A stretch of DNA of 64,000 nucleotides from Bacillus sp. FSL H8-0547 (GCA_038002745.1 JBBODD010000001.1:2728001-2792000), one strand, 5' to 3'. Positions 45,694 to 55,779 are shown, counted from the first letter of the stretch. Numbers and translations: made by a program. Notes: generated from the letters alone by a model not told the origin.

Positions 45694-46083
45694 ATGATTC
45701 AAATTGATCCGCGCAGCTCAAAAGCGATTTATGAACAGATCATTCAGCAGATGAAAGAGCTCTGCCTAAAAGGGATTCTTAAGCCCGGTGAAAAGCTCCC
45801 GTCTGTGCGCGAGCTTTCAACCATGATTATTGCAAACCCTAATACCGTAAGCAAAGCGTATAAAGAGCTTGAACGTGAAGGAATTATTGAAACGTTAAGG
45901 GGCAGGGGAACGTTTGTCTCTGAAAATGCGGGAGTAACGCTTGATGAAGGGAAGATGGAGATGATCAAAGAACAATTGAAGCCGCTGATTGTAGATGCCG
46001 TTTATGCGGGAATTGACATTGAAGTCATTTATAAATGGATTGAGGAAATCAGCAGAGAAATGAGAGGCGGAGACCATGCTTGA
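45694..46083 (+). CDS. ytrA: GntR-family repressor YtrA
   Basis: A 129-residue regulator: an N-terminal winged helix of the GntR/YtrA type ('SSKAIYEQIIQQMKELCLKGILKPGEKLPSVRELSTMIIANPNTVSKAYKELEREG') and a short helical C-terminal tail, as is usual in this subfamily. GGGAGACC lies before the ATG. It overlaps the first ABC gene by eight bases. In B. subtilis YtrA represses the operon and is relieved by antibiotics that bind lipid II. Confidence 0.93.
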   Translation: MIQIDPRSSKAIYEQIIQQMKELCLKGILKPGEKLPSVRELSTMIIANPNTVSKAYKELEREGIIETLRGRGTFVSENAGVTLDEGKMEMIKEQLKPLIVDAVYAGIDIEVIYKWIEEISREMRGGDHA

Positions 46084-46954
46084 ACTGAAAAATCTCTCAA
46101 AATCGCTCGATGGAGCAAGGGTGCTGCAGGACGTATCGCTCACGATTGAAAAAGGCGATATCTTTGGGCTTCTCGGCAGAAACGGCTCGGGGAAAACGAC
46201 GCTTCTGAGGATTATTCAACAGATAGTGCTGCCGGATGAGGGAGAGGTTTTGTTTGAAAATGCCTCCATAAAGAAACAGCCGCTTGTTAAAAGAAAGGTC
46301 ATTTATGTACCTGTCCAAAACCCATTTTATGATAGATATACATATAAAGAACTGACCGGGATGCTGAAATCCCTGTATCCGGATTTTGATGTCACCTATG
46401 CGAACGAGCTGATGAACCGCTACGGCATACCTGAAACAAAAAAATACAGGGATTTATCAACGGGACTGAAAAAACAGTTTGCTCTCATTATGGCTTTTGC
46501 TTCAAGACCTGCAGTGATTCTGCTGGATGAACCGACTGACGGGATTGATGCTGTCACAAGGAGAGATCTCCTTCAGCTTATGGTAGATGAAGTGGGGGAA
46601 AGAGAAACTGCCATTATGATTACATCCCACAGGCTTGAGGATATTGAAAGGATCTGCAGCAAAATCGGTTTTCTGGATGGCCATACTTTGTCCAATGTGA
46701 TGGACCTTGAATCGCTCAGGGAGGATTTTGTGAAAATACAGGCGGTTTTTGAAAATGACCTGCACTTAAAGATTAGAGAAATGGGTGTTCCGATTCTTGA
46801 CCACTCCGGTATTTTTTACACGATGCTTCTGGAAAAAAAGGATGAAGATAAGATAAAGCGGCTTCAATCCCTCGGTCCTAAAGTCTGGAATACGCTCCCG
46901 GTTAACTTAGAGGAAGTATTTATTGCGAAGTTTGGAGGGGACCGCAGATGGTAG
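46076..46954 (+). CDS. ytrB: ABC transporter ATPase YtrB
   Basis: A 292-residue ATPase. Walker A 'GLLGRNGSGKTTLL' (~residues 35-48), a divergent signature 'YRDLSTGLKKQFALIMAFA' (STGLKKQ) and Walker B 'VILLDEPTDGID'. This signature form is typical of the YtrB/YhcH group. The ~80-residue C-terminal extension is also usual. It works with the membrane gene that follows, with which it overlaps by seven bases. Confidence 0.92.
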   Translation: MLELKNLSKSLDGARVLQDVSLTIEKGDIFGLLGRNGSGKTTLLRIIQQIVLPDEGEVLFENASIKKQPLVKRKVIYVPVQNPFYDRYTYKELTGMLKSLYPDFDVTYANELMNRYGIPETKKYRDLSTGLKKQFALIMAFASRPAVILLDEPTDGIDAVTRRDLLQLMVDEVGERETAIMITSHRLEDIERICSKIGFLDGHTLSNVMDLESLREDFVKIQAVFENDLHLKIREMGVPILDHSGIFYTMLLEKKDEDKIKRLQSLGPKVWNTLPVNLEEVFIAKFGGDRRW

Positions 46955-47937
46955 TGCGTGCTTTATTTTTAAAAGAGTTCAGGCAGATCAGAGTCCTGCT
47001 TGTCTTATTTTTCATTCTTAATGCCTTTTTTCTTCCTTATAGAATTTGGTCCGAATACACGGGCCACCAAAATATGCTGAAAGAGTATCCGGAAATGTCG
47101 TCCGCTTCGTTTGTTTACCCGTTAGGAGACGATTTGCTCTTGATTTTATCGTCTGTTTTCCTGTTTTTTATCGCAATCGCACAAATGGGAACAGAAAGAG
47201 CCAGGGGGACTATGGATTATACACTCGGTCTGCCGTTTAAACGTACAGAAATTTACCTTGTGAAATCTGCTTCTGTTCTTATTGCAATCCTGCTTTCATC
47301 ACTGATTTCGCTGGTGTTGTCAGGAATCTACACAGAGACGGCAGGAGTGGCTCTGTCTGAACCGTTAATGGATTATTATTCGGAACTGTTTTTCTGCCTG
47401 GTGATGGTTTACTGCCTGACGTTTGCAGCAGGCTCGCTTACGGGAACTCCTTTCGCGCAGGGGCTGACGGCTCTGAGCACCGGCTCGCTGCCGTTTCTGT
47501 TTACATTTGTTCTCTTTAATCATGTAGAAGGCCTTGGATTATACTCCTATGTAGAAATGGAGAAATTCATTAATGCGGGATGTCTTATGACACCGTTTCT
47601 CCCAATGATGAGCTGGACTTTTTACAAGGAAATAACGGATGGGATGCCCCTTTACTTTTTGATTCAGGCATCTATGGGTGTCATATTTTTTACAGTCGGA
47701 CTGGTTGCATTCCTGCATCATCCGAATGAAAGGAACGGCAATTTCTTTTTATGGAAACAGCTCAATCTGCCTGTCCTGTTGCTGGTGTTCGTGCTCGGAG
47801 TGCTGGGGTTCAGCTCGATGGGATACCATATGTCCGCTAACGGCATGACAGGACTTGCAACAGGAGCAGCCGCCGGAGCAGCCGTAAGTCTGCTGCTCGG
47901 CTACTTCCTTATTTATAAAAAAACAAAGCACTCCTAG
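46948..47937 (+). CDS. ABC transporter membrane subunit (YtrC/YtrD-like)
   Basis: A 329-residue membrane protein with about eight helices of the ABC-2 permease type ('ARGTMDYTLGLPFKRTEIYLVKS'). B. subtilis has two similar neighbouring genes, ytrC and ytrD; here there is a single one. Start ATG overlaps the end of ytrB; AGGGGACC lies before it. It probably forms the channel or coupling part of the YtrB complex, possibly as a homodimer. Confidence 0.85.
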   Translation: MVVRALFLKEFRQIRVLLVLFFILNAFFLPYRIWSEYTGHQNMLKEYPEMSSASFVYPLGDDLLLILSSVFLFFIAIAQMGTERARGTMDYTLGLPFKRTEIYLVKSASVLIAILLSSLISLVLSGIYTETAGVALSEPLMDYYSELFFCLVMVYCLTFAAGSLTGTPFAQGLTALSTGSLPFLFTFVLFNHVEGLGLYSYVEMEKFINAGCLMTPFLPMMSWTFYKEITDGMPLYFLIQASMGVIFFTVGLVAFLHHPNERNGNFFLWKQLNLPVLLLVFVLGVLGFSSMGYHMSANGMTGLATGAAAGAAVSLLLGYFLIYKKTKHS

Positions 47938-47948
47938 GAGAGGAAAAC

Positions 47949-48647
47949 ATGATAAAAGTTGATGGATTAAGTCATTCGTTTAAGGTTGGAAAAAAAGGAA
48001 ATGAAAAAGAAATACCTGTTTTGAAAAATGTGTCGCTTTCTATTCAAAAGGGAGAAATTGCTTCAATCGTCGGACGAAGCGGTTCCGGGAAATCAACGCT
48101 TTTGAACTTGGTTTCAGGTTATATTTCACCGACGGCCGGCACCATTTCAGTCGGCGGCACAGAGGTGACCGGGTTCAGTGAAAAAGAATGGGCAGCCTTC
48201 AGGCTTGATACGTTTGGCTTCATCTTTCAAAGTTTTCAGCTCATCCCGAGTCTGACGACGTTTGAAAACATTGAACTGCCATTAACATTGAAGGGCGTTC
48301 CTTCCTCTGAAAGAAAAACGAAGGTAACCGAAATGCTTGACAGAATCGGCCTTGAAAATCATTCAGGCCATTATCCGAATGAGCTTTCAGGGGGACAGCA
48401 GCAGCGCGTTGGAATTGGACGCGCCCTGATTACAAATCCGGAAATCATTCTGGCTGATGAACCGACAGGAAGTCTGGACAGTGAGACGGAAAAAGAAATT
48501 CTTGATCTCATTAAAGAGCTGAACTCAGAAAAAGGCATTACGTTTTTCATCATCACTCATGATGAAGAAGTTGCAGCATTCAGCGACAGAAAATTTGTGC
48601 TGCAGGACGGCGTATTGAAGGAAGAGGGTGTTCCTGTTGAAATTTAG
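47949..48647 (+). CDS. ytrE: ABC transporter ATPase YtrE (MacB/LolD type)
   Basis: A 232-residue ATPase with Walker A 'GRSGSGKST', signature 'ELSGGQQQRVGIGRAL' and Walker B 'IILADEPTGSLD' of the LolD/MacB/BceA class. AGGAGAGG lies before the ATG. It overlaps the ytrF start by about 11 bases. It pairs with YtrF, a MacB-like membrane protein, and is a mechanotransmission-type ABC module instead of a classic transporter. Confidence 0.92.
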   Translation: MIKVDGLSHSFKVGKKGNEKEIPVLKNVSLSIQKGEIASIVGRSGSGKSTLLNLVSGYISPTAGTISVGGTEVTGFSEKEWAAFRLDTFGFIFQSFQLIPSLTTFENIELPLTLKGVPSSERKTKVTEMLDRIGLENHSGHYPNELSGGQQQRVGIGRALITNPEIILADEPTGSLDSETEKEILDLIKELNSEKGITFFIITHDEEVAAFSDRKFVLQDGVLKEEGVPVEI

Positions 48648-49971
48648 AGATCAGCTCGGTCTTGTCAGAAGAAATATGAAGAAAAACAGGATGAGGGTTT
48701 TCATGACCGTGCTTGCGACTACTATCGGCTGTGCGTTTCTGATTGTACTGGCATCAGTCGGATTCGGCATGCAAAAAAGCATGCAGGAGGAGCTGTTGAG
48801 CGCTCAAAAGCTGAATGAAATTCAAATCAGCGGGAAGGAAACGGACGCGGGCTTTGAGCAGGGAAATGATGAACAAATTAAAGAACTCGAGGATACAAAG
48901 AATGTGGCAGCCGTCGTCAGAAGGTCCTATGCTACCCAGACAGGACAAACGGATGCAAAGCTTGGTGACAGAACATCCGATTACGCGAGTCTGCTGCTTA
49001 CAAATATGGAAAGTGAATTTAAGGCAAATTTGAAGCTTGATTCAGGAAAAGCACCGGAAAATGACCGTGAAATCATTGTCGGCCATCATTTTGCAAATTC
49101 GCTTCTGACTGATGCGGAGAGAACGAAGCGCGATGAGCAGGCTGAGAATCCAGAGACGGCTGCAGAAGAACCGGAAGGCTATCAGGGCGAACTGATCGGT
49201 AAAGAGATTGTCCTGACACAAACCGAGCAGATTGAAGGCAAATCGGAAACGAAAAGCTGGACGTTTACGATCTCCGGAATTACAGAAGCTCCTGCAAGAG
49301 ACTATATGGATGATTTCAATATCTACATCAGTGATGTGTGGAAAGAAGATATGCACACATTTGCCGCAAAAGCAGATTCGTCAGATGAAGTTGAGCCGCA
49401 GGAATATAATGAAATCAAGGTTTATACGGCAAGCATGGAAGATGTTAAAGGCGTGACAGATTCCCTGAAGGATAAGGGTTACTTAGTGTACTCAATAACA
49501 GAAGAGCTTGAAAATATGAACTTATTCTTTAATGCCTTTAAAGTGGGACTGATTTTTGTCGGAACTGTAGCCGTTCTGATTGCATCAATCGGTATTTTCA
49601 ATACGATGACAATGGCGGTGACTGAACGTACACAGGAGATCGGGATCATGAAGGCGATCGGGGCGCAGCCTGGCGTGATTCGCAGAATCTTTCTTCTTGA
49701 AAGTGCGTTTATCGGTCTGCTGGGGGCATTGCTCGGTGTCATTATTGCCTACGCCGTCAGCTTTGCTGCGAACTTTGCCATCCCGCTCGTGCTTGAAGCT
49801 GTTTCTGAGGGAAGCATGGAAGGTGTGGACTTTACGTTCTCCTATATCCCGCTCAGCCTTGTCCTGATTGCTGGCGGCATCAGTCTTGGAGTGGCCTTGA
49901 TTTCAGGATTGCGTCCGGCCGTGAAGGCGACGAATATCAATGTGCTCTCCGCTTTGAGAAGAGAACTGTAA
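48637..49971 (+). CDS. ytrF: MacB-like ABC membrane subunit YtrF
   Basis: A 444-residue protein with four membrane helices: one near the N-terminus ('RMRVFMTVLATTIGCAFLIVLASVGFG'), a large extracellular domain (~45-300) and three helices in an FtsX-like C-terminal unit with 'NTMTMAVTERTQEIGIMKAIGAQPG'. TTG 48637, nine bases after AGGAAGAGG, gives the usual 'MKFRDQLGLVRRNMKKNRMR' start; GTG 48628 is an alternative. In B. subtilis the ytr system responds to lipid II-binding antibiotics and affects cell-wall thickness. Confidence 0.9.
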   Translation: MKFRDQLGLVRRNMKKNRMRVFMTVLATTIGCAFLIVLASVGFGMQKSMQEELLSAQKLNEIQISGKETDAGFEQGNDEQIKELEDTKNVAAVVRRSYATQTGQTDAKLGDRTSDYASLLLTNMESEFKANLKLDSGKAPENDREIIVGHHFANSLLTDAERTKRDEQAENPETAAEEPEGYQGELIGKEIVLTQTEQIEGKSETKSWTFTISGITEAPARDYMDDFNIYISDVWKEDMHTFAAKADSSDEVEPQEYNEIKVYTASMEDVKGVTDSLKDKGYLVYSITEELENMNLFFNAFKVGLIFVGTVAVLIASIGIFNTMTMAVTERTQEIGIMKAIGAQPGVIRRIFLLESAFIGLLGALLGVIIAYAVSFAANFAIPLVLEAVSEGSMEGVDFTFSYIPLSLVLIAGGISLGVALISGLRPAVKATNINVLSALRREL

Positions 49972-50016
49972 GAGAAGTATCGCTTTTTCCAGAATGTAAC
50001 AGTAGGAGGGGCGCTC

Positions 50017-50421
50017 GTGAAAAGATGGCTTGTCAATTTGATGATTGCTCTGCTGCTGATGGTTTTATTCGTACTGCCTGTAAAAGGCATGTTCAGCAGC
50101 GCAATCACCATAACAATCACAAATCAATCTGAACATCAGCTGGATGAAATGGAGATCAGCTATTTTTATAATAAAGAAAAAATTGTGATCCCATCACTGG
50201 AACCGAAAGAAACCTATCAGGTAAAAATTGTCCCCCGTGAAAGGTTCAGTGAGAGCTCAATGAAGCTTCTGTACAAGGACAAAAGCGGAAAACAGCTAGA
50301 GGAAACGATTGTCGGCTATTTCGAAAAGGGATACCGGGGTTCCGCGGACATGACTGCAAAAAACAAACAATCCAGCGGTAAAATAACATTTGATACAGAA
50401 GAAGATATATCTGTCTATTAA
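50017..50421 (+). CDS. Secreted or membrane-anchored protein of unknown function
   Basis: A 134-residue protein. An N-terminal helix (residues 5-25) acts as a signal or anchor; the rest is a beta-rich domain ('ITITITNQSEHQLDEMEISYFYNKEKIVIPSLEPKETYQVKIVP'). The GTG start follows AGGAGGGG with good spacing. It lies 45 bases after ytrF on the same strand, so it may be the last ytr operon gene. I do not recognise a family. Confidence 0.75.
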   Translation: MKRWLVNLMIALLLMVLFVLPVKGMFSSAITITITNQSEHQLDEMEISYFYNKEKIVIPSLEPKETYQVKIVPRERFSESSMKLLYKDKSGKQLEETIVGYFEKGYRGSADMTAKNKQSSGKITFDTEEDISVY

Positions 50422-50514
50422 AAGCGAAGCCTGATCAGCTCCAGACAGGCCGAATCAGCCGGTATTTCCCGGTTGCAATCTCCGGATAAAAGGACTACAA
50501 TCTTCTATGGATTT

Positions 50515-50555
50515 AAAAAAACGCGAAGGCAGTTCTTGCCTTCGTGCTTTTTTGT
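50515..50555 (+). terminator. Terminator before yttB
   Basis: AACGCGAAGGCA, GTTCT, TGCCTTCGTGCTT then TTTTG. It closes the ytr transcript. Confidence 0.85.
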
Positions 50556-50579
50556 GAGTTTTTTAAGGAGGTTTTTGAG

Positions 50580-51767
50580 ATGCCGCGTTCTTTATGGCTG
50601 CTTGTAATAGGAATGCTGATTAACGTAACAGGTTCTTCGTTTCTGTGGCCTTTAAATACGATCTACATTCATGATCATCTTGGTAAATCGCTGACAGTTG
50701 CCGGGATTGTCCTGATGCTGAATTCTGCTGCAAGTGTAGCGGGCAACCTGATTGGCGGGGTTCTTTTTGACCGGTACGGTGGCTACCGTTCCATCTTGAG
50801 CGGGATTGTGCTTACGTTCACGGCTATTTTAGGTCTTGTTTTCTTCAATGACTGGCCTTGGTATATTGTCTTTTTGACACTTGTCGGTTTTGGTTCCGGA
50901 ATTGTGTTTCCATCGATGTATGCACTTGCCGGAACGGTTTGGCCCGAAGGGGGGCGAAAAGCGTTTAACGCGATTTATGTTTCGCAGAATGCGGGTGTTG
51001 CGATTGGGGCCGCGCTTGGCGGACTGATTGCAGGGTATTCGTTTCAGCTGATCTTTATTGCAAATGCAGCACTGTATGCTGTTTTTTTCTTGCTTGCATG
51101 TTTCGGTTATCGAAAGATTGCGTCAGCTCCCTCGGCTCAGTCATCCATCCTGCAGGAGTCATCCAAACTGCAGAACCGGGATAAATTTACAGCACTTATT
51201 ATCCTGTGCTCCGGCTATTTGCTGTGCTGGGTCGCGTATGTTCAGTGGCAGTCAACGATTGCTGCTCACACTCAGGAGCTGAGCATTCCGCTTACCCAAT
51301 ACAGTTTGATCTGGACGGTAAACGGGGCATTGATTGTTTTCGGCCAGCCGCTTGTGAATACATTTGTAAAATATGCGGCCAAATCGATTAAAAAGCAGAT
51401 GATGATCGGCTTTTGCATCTTTATTTTCTCCTTTGTCATGGTATCCTTTGCAGGGGATTTCAAAGGATTTATGACAGCCATGATTATCTTGACCATCGGG
51501 GAAATGCTTGTATGGCCGGCGGTTCCGACCATCGCGAATGATCTTGCTCCAAAAGGCCGTGAAGGATTTTATCAGGGCTTCGTCAACAGTACAGCTACAG
51601 GCGGAAGAATGATCGGTCCGCTGCTTGGAGGCGTACTGGTTGATTTTTATGGCATGAACATGCTGTTTACTGTTCTGATTGGCTTGCTGTTTATCGCCAT
51701 GTTTACGACATCCGTTTACGATAAGAAAATCAAAGAGAAGCATGCTGCACCCGCAGTGAGTGCGTGA
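50580..51767 (+). CDS. yttB: Major facilitator superfamily transporter (YttB-like)
   Basis: A 395-residue protein with twelve helices. The MFS loop 2-3 motif is 'GGVLFDRYGGYRSIL' (GxxxDRxGxxR), and loop 8-9 has a related 'KYAAKSIKKQ'. ATG 50580 follows AAGGAGG. It corresponds to YttB in gene order. It is a drug-efflux-like exporter by family, but the substrate is unknown. Confidence 0.87.
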   Translation: MPRSLWLLVIGMLINVTGSSFLWPLNTIYIHDHLGKSLTVAGIVLMLNSAASVAGNLIGGVLFDRYGGYRSILSGIVLTFTAILGLVFFNDWPWYIVFLTLVGFGSGIVFPSMYALAGTVWPEGGRKAFNAIYVSQNAGVAIGAALGGLIAGYSFQLIFIANAALYAVFFLLACFGYRKIASAPSAQSSILQESSKLQNRDKFTALIILCSGYLLCWVAYVQWQSTIAAHTQELSIPLTQYSLIWTVNGALIVFGQPLVNTFVKYAAKSIKKQMMIGFCIFIFSFVMVSFAGDFKGFMTAMIILTIGEMLVWPAVPTIANDLAPKGREGFYQGFVNSTATGGRMIGPLLGGVLVDFYGMNMLFTVLIGLLFIAMFTTSVYDKKIKEKHAAPAVSA

Positions 51768-51771
51768 TAAC

Positions 51772-51812
51772 AGATGGCACACCTTTTAAATGAATAAAGG
51801 TGTGCTTTTTTC
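51772..51812 (+). terminator. Terminator after yttB
   Basis: AGCACACCTTTTAAATG, loop, AAAGGTGTGCTTTTTT (a stem of nine pairs around GCACACCTTT). Confidence 0.8.
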
Positions 51813-51877
51813 GGTCAAATGGACAAGTATTTGGAAGAGGGAGGAAAATAAAGAGGCGTACTCTCCAGAAATGCATG

Positions 51878-51932
51878 GTACTAATCACTTAGGCGCCGGA
51901 CCGAAAAAGTGTTCGGTCTAGTGAAATAGTAC
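51878..51932. repeat. Long imperfect hairpin in the yttB-DUF4257 intergenic region
   Basis: GTACTA (51878-51883) pairs with TAGTAC (51927-51932), CACT with AGTG, and GACCGAA (51899-51905) with TTCGGTC (51912-51918). There is no T-run, so it is not a normal terminator. The rest of this 340-base gap holds no gene I can support. Confidence 0.5.
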
Positions 51933-52109
51933 GAATGAAAGTTTACTGAAAATTCCTTCTATTTAATCAAGATTGTTTTATCGCTATTCACATATAATGG
52001 AAGTAAAACAAGCCTCTGGTTTTATTGATTTGGACAAGCAAAGAGAAGCTTTATATCTTGTACCTGAAGTCGCGTGCCGAATTTATTACGGCTTTAGGAA
52101 GGTGATCTT

Positions 52110-52433
52110 ATGCTGCAGACTGTACTTGTAGCGTCATTGATTGGGGGGTTAATGGGACTGCTTGGACATGTTAAAAAGAAAGGAAGGATGGAAAAGCCAA
52201 GAATGACCAAGCGTTTTATCTACCTCGGTTTCTGGGAGGATATCGCAATGGGCACGACCGCATCGATCCTGCTCGTTTTATCTACAGAACCTTCATCCTC
52301 ATTTCAGCTTGTCGTGCTTTCTATTATCGCTGGTTACAGCGGGGAGGCCGTACTTCGGAGTTTTGACTTTGTCAGACAGCAGCAGGACAGCATAGAACAG
52401 CCTGTAAAAGACAATGAGCGCCAAGCGAAATAA
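52110..52433 (+). CDS. DUF4257-type small membrane protein
   Basis: A 107-residue protein with three membrane segments (4-22, ~46-62 and ~67-82), then an acidic/Gln-rich tail. 'GGLMGLLGHVKKKGRMEKPRMTKRFIYLGFWEDIAMGTTASILLVLS' fits the DUF4257 pattern as I recall it. The ATG has AAGGTGATC upstream. Function unknown; it is transcribed alone before leuS. Confidence 0.65.
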   Translation: MLQTVLVASLIGGLMGLLGHVKKKGRMEKPRMTKRFIYLGFWEDIAMGTTASILLVLSTEPSSSFQLVVLSIIAGYSGEAVLRSFDFVRQQQDSIEQPVKDNERQAK

Positions 52434-52589
52434 TCTCCAAACCATCTCACACCTTATCTCTCAACATCTTACACTTCTATTAAAAGCATGATTTTCCCGC
52501 ATTCCTGCCCATTTCTGAAGTTTTTATAGCGAACAGCTTGCAACCGTGGTTTAAATTCTATAAAATACATGTATAACTTTATGATTTTG

Positions 52590-52830
52590 AACGGTGATAA
52601 GGATTAGTAACAGACTGCGGATGCTCAGAGAATTGACGGACGGTGAGAGTCAATCATCCAATGCCTGCGAACTCGCCTTTGAGTTACGGATGCGAACTGC
52701 AGGGCAGCCTGCACGGTAATGTCTGTCGTGATCCACGTTACGGATATCAAGTGAGTGCCGTATGGCGCTAAATTGGGTGGTACCGCGGGAAATAAACCTC
52801 TCGTCCCTTTCGGGGACGGGAGGTTTTTTC
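52590..52830 (+). ncRNA. T-box leader of leuS
   Basis: The leader has the T-box sequence GGGTGGTACCGCGG (52775-52788) and a terminator CCTCTCGTCCC, loop, GGGGACGGGAGG then TTTTTT (52797-52829). A CTC triplet at 52624-52626 in 'GGATGCTCAGAG' is a candidate leucine specifier, consistent with the gene. Uncharged tRNA-Leu would stabilise the antiterminator and raise leuS transcription. Confidence 0.93.
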
Positions 52831-52908
52831 TGTTTTCTCCGTTTAACAATCCAAAACCCGTTCAAACTAAACTAGTAGAAACAGCGCACCAATCAGAGGA
52901 GGATAATG

Positions 52909-55323
52909 ATGAATTACAAGCACGAAAAAATCGAGAAGAAATGGCAGAACTACTGGCTTGAAAATAAAACGTTCAAAACAACGGAAGATGCCGGCAAGCC
53001 GAAATTTTACGCACTTGACATGTTTCCGTATCCATCAGGAGCGGGCCTTCATGTCGGACATCCGGAAGGCTTTACCGCAACAGATATACTTTCCCGCGTA
53101 AAACGCATGCAGGGATATAACGTCCTTCATCCGATGGGATGGGATGCATTCGGTCTTCCTGCTGAGCAGTACGCGCTAGATACTGGAAATGATCCTGCAG
53201 AGTTCACGGCCAAAAATATTGATACATTCCGCCGCCAGATTCAAAGCCTCGGATTTTCATATGACTGGGACCGTGAAATCAATACGACAGATCCTGAATA
53301 CTACAAGTGGACACAATGGATTTTCCTTCAGTTATATAAAAAAGGTCTTGCTTATGTTGATGAGGTAGCGGTCAACTGGTGTCCTGCACTTGGAACGGTA
53401 CTTGCGAATGAGGAAATCATCGACGGGAAAAGCGAGCGCGGAGGCCATCCTGTAGAACGCCGCCCGATGAAACAATGGATGCTTAAAATTACGGCATATG
53501 CAGACCGTTTGATTGAGGACCTTGAAGAGGTTGACTGGCCGGAGAGCATCAAGGAAATGCAGCGCAACTGGATCGGCCGCTCTGAAGGAGCGCACGTCCA
53601 GTTTAACGTTGACGGACATGAAGAATCCTTTACTGTTTTCACAACACGTCCGGATACGCTCTTTGGCGCAACGTATGCTGTCCTTGCTCCCGAGCATGCT
53701 TTAGTTGATAAAATTACAACAGAAGACCAAAAGGAAGCTGTAGCCGCTTATCTTGATAAAGTAAAAAGCAAGAGTGACCTTGAGCGGACAGATCTTGCGA
53801 AAGAAAAAACAGGTGTATTCACAGGGGCCTTTGCTGTTAACCCTGCAAACGGCGAAAAAATGCCGATCTGGATTGCAGACTACGTTCTTGTAAGCTACGG
53901 AACTGGCGCTATTATGGCTGTTCCCGCACACGACGAGAGAGACTATGAATTTGCAAAAACGTTCGACCTGCCGATCAAAGAAGTTGTTGAAGGCGGCAAT
54001 GTTGAAAATGAAGCATATACAGGCGACGGCCAGCATGTGAACTCTGATTTCCTTAACGGCTTAAATAAAGAAGAAGCCATCGAAAACATGATTGCATGGC
54101 TAGAAACAAACAAGAAGGGCGAGAAAAAGACGACTTACCGTCTTCGTGACTGGCTGTTCTCCCGCCAGCGCTACTGGGGTGAGCCGATTCCGATTATTCA
54201 TTGGGAAGACGGCACAATGTCAGCAGTCCCTGAGGAAGAGCTTCCTCTGACACTGCCGAAGACGACAGAAATCCGCCCTTCAGGCACAGGCGAATCTCCG
54301 CTTGCCGTTATTGAAGAGTGGGTGAACGTAACAGACCCTGCAACAGGCAAAAAAGGCAGACGGGAAACAAACACGATGCCGCAATGGGCCGGAAGCTGCT
54401 GGTACTACCTGCGCTATATTGATCCAAAGAACGCTGATCACCTTGCAGATCCTGAAAAAATTAAGCAGTGGCTGCCTGTTGACACATACATCGGCGGTGC
54501 CGAACATGCGGTTCTTCATTTGCTGTATGCGCGCTTCTGGCACAAAGTGCTTTACGATCTTGGAATTGTTCCTACAAAAGAGCCGTTCCAGAAATTGTTT
54601 AACCAGGGAATGATCCTCGGGGAAAACAACGAAAAAATGAGCAAATCCAAAGGCAATGTTGTCAACCCGGATGATATCGTTGCAAGCCACGGTGCTGACA
54701 CACTCCGCCTTTACGAGATGTTCATGGGACCTCTTGAGGCTTCTATCGCCTGGTCTGAAAAAGGACTTGACGGAGCTCGCCGATTCCTTGACCGCGTATG
54801 GCGTTTGTTCGTCGAAGATAACGGAGCTCTGAATGCAAAAGTGACAGACAGCACATCTGACAGCTTAGAGCGTGTGTATCATCAAACCGTTAAAAAAGTA
54901 ACAGAGGACTACGAAGGGCTGCGCTTCAACACAGCGATCTCCCAGCTGATGGTTTTCATTAATGAGGCGTACAAAGCAACCGTTCTTCCGAAGTCTTATA
55001 TGGAAGGCTTCGTTAAATTGCTTTCACCGGTAGCGCCCCACCTTGCAGAGGAATTATGGGAAAAGCTTGGCTACGAAGGAACAGTCTCCTATGAAACATG
55101 GCCTGCATACGACGAAGGCAAATTAGTAGAGGACGAAGTGGAAATCGTTGTTCAGGTAAACGGGAAAGTAAAAGCGAAACTTCACGTTCCAAAAGACGCA
55201 ACCCGCGAAGAAATGCAGGAGCTTGCTCTTTCAGACGTTGACGTGAAAGAACAGGTTGACGGAAAAACAATACGCAAAATCATTGCCGTTCCCGGAAAAC
55301 TTGTAAATATTGTAGCGAACTGA
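52909..55323 (+). CDS. leuS: Leucyl-tRNA synthetase
   Basis: An 804-residue class I aminoacyl-tRNA synthetase. HIGH-type motif '[22 protein letters not shown]' (residues ~40-61), the editing domain (~220-420, with '[15 protein letters not shown]'), and the '[15 protein letters not shown]' motif at ~575-590. ATG 52909 is used because GGAGG lies six bases before it; 52906 would be too close. Length equals B. subtilis LeuS. Under T-box control. Confidence 0.97.
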   Translation: MNYKHEKIEKKWQNYWLENKTFKTTEDAGKPKFYALDMFPYPSGAGLHVGHPEGFTATDILSRVKRMQGYNVLHPMGWDAFGLPAEQYALDTGNDPAEFTAKNIDTFRRQIQSLGFSYDWDREINTTDPEYYKWTQWIFLQLYKKGLAYVDEVAVNWCPALGTVLANEEIIDGKSERGGHPVERRPMKQWMLKITAYADRLIEDLEEVDWPESIKEMQRNWIGRSEGAHVQFNVDGHEESFTVFTTRPDTLFGATYAVLAPEHALVDKITTEDQKEAVAAYLDKVKSKSDLERTDLAKEKTGVFTGAFAVNPANGEKMPIWIADYVLVSYGTGAIMAVPAHDERDYEFAKTFDLPIKEVVEGGNVENEAYTGDGQHVNSDFLNGLNKEEAIENMIAWLETNKKGEKKTTYRLRDWLFSRQRYWGEPIPIIHWEDGTMSAVPEEELPLTLPKTTEIRPSGTGESPLAVIEEWVNVTDPATGKKGRRETNTMPQWAGSCWYYLRYIDPKNADHLADPEKIKQWLPVDTYIGGAEHAVLHLLYARFWHKVLYDLGIVPTKEPFQKLFNQGMILGENNEKMSKSKGNVVNPDDIVASHGADTLRLYEMFMGPLEASIAWSEKGLDGARRFLDRVWRLFVEDNGALNAKVTDSTSDSLERVYHQTVKKVTEDYEGLRFNTAISQLMVFINEAYKATVLPKSYMEGFVKLLSPVAPHLAEELWEKLGYEGTVSYETWPAYDEGKLVEDEVEIVVQVNGKVKAKLHVPKDATREEMQELALSDVDVKEQVDGKTIRKIIAVPGKLVNIVAN

Positions 55324-55354
55324 GAAAAAGCAGGCCATGGCGCCTGCTTTTTTC
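55322..55354 (+). terminator. Terminator after leuS
   Basis: AAAGCAGGC, CATGGC, GCCTGCTTT then TTTC. Confidence 0.85.
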
Positions 55355-55430
55355 ATGCCTCTGTGAAAGTGGTATGTCATACACAGGCTTTGGTATAATA
55401 AAGCCATCTGAAACAGAAAGGATGATTTCA

Positions 55431-55745
55431 ATGAGAGAAATGACAACAGACGAATTACATAAAAAACTGAAAAGCGGCGAAGCGCTGAACCTTGTAGATG
55501 TGCGCGAGGACGATGAAGTGGAAGAAGGGATGATTCCTGAAGCAAAACATATCCGCATGGGAGAAATTCCTGAAAAGCTAGATCAATTTGATAAAGACAA
55601 AGAATACATCATCATCTGCCGGTCAGGCGGACGCAGCGGCAACGTCTGCTCCTTCATGGAGGACAAAGGCTACAAAGTGACGAACATGGCGGGCGGCATG
55701 CTTGACTGGAAAGGCGACACAAAACGCAAAAGTGAATTGGCGTAA
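55431..55745 (+). CDS. ytwF: Rhodanese-like sulfurtransferase YtwF
   Basis: A 104-residue single-domain rhodanese. The active Cys loop is 'IIICRSGGRSGNV' (CRSGGRS, ~residues 63-69), preceded by 'LVDVREDDEVEEGMIPEAKHIRMGEIP'. The gene lies after leuS as in B. subtilis. ATG 55431 has AGAAAGG upstream. It moves sulfane sulfur between thiols, with an unknown partner. Confidence 0.9.
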   Translation: MREMTTDELHKKLKSGEALNLVDVREDDEVEEGMIPEAKHIRMGEIPEKLDQFDKDKEYIIICRSGGRSGNVCSFMEDKGYKVTNMAGGMLDWKGDTKRKSELA

Positions 55746-55747
55746 TT

Positions 55748-55779
55748 CCGTTTCCCTGCTTCGGCAGGGTTTTTTTATG
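55748..55779 (+). terminator. Terminator after ytwF
   Basis: CCCTGC, TTCG, GCAGGG then TTTTTTT. Confidence 0.85.
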
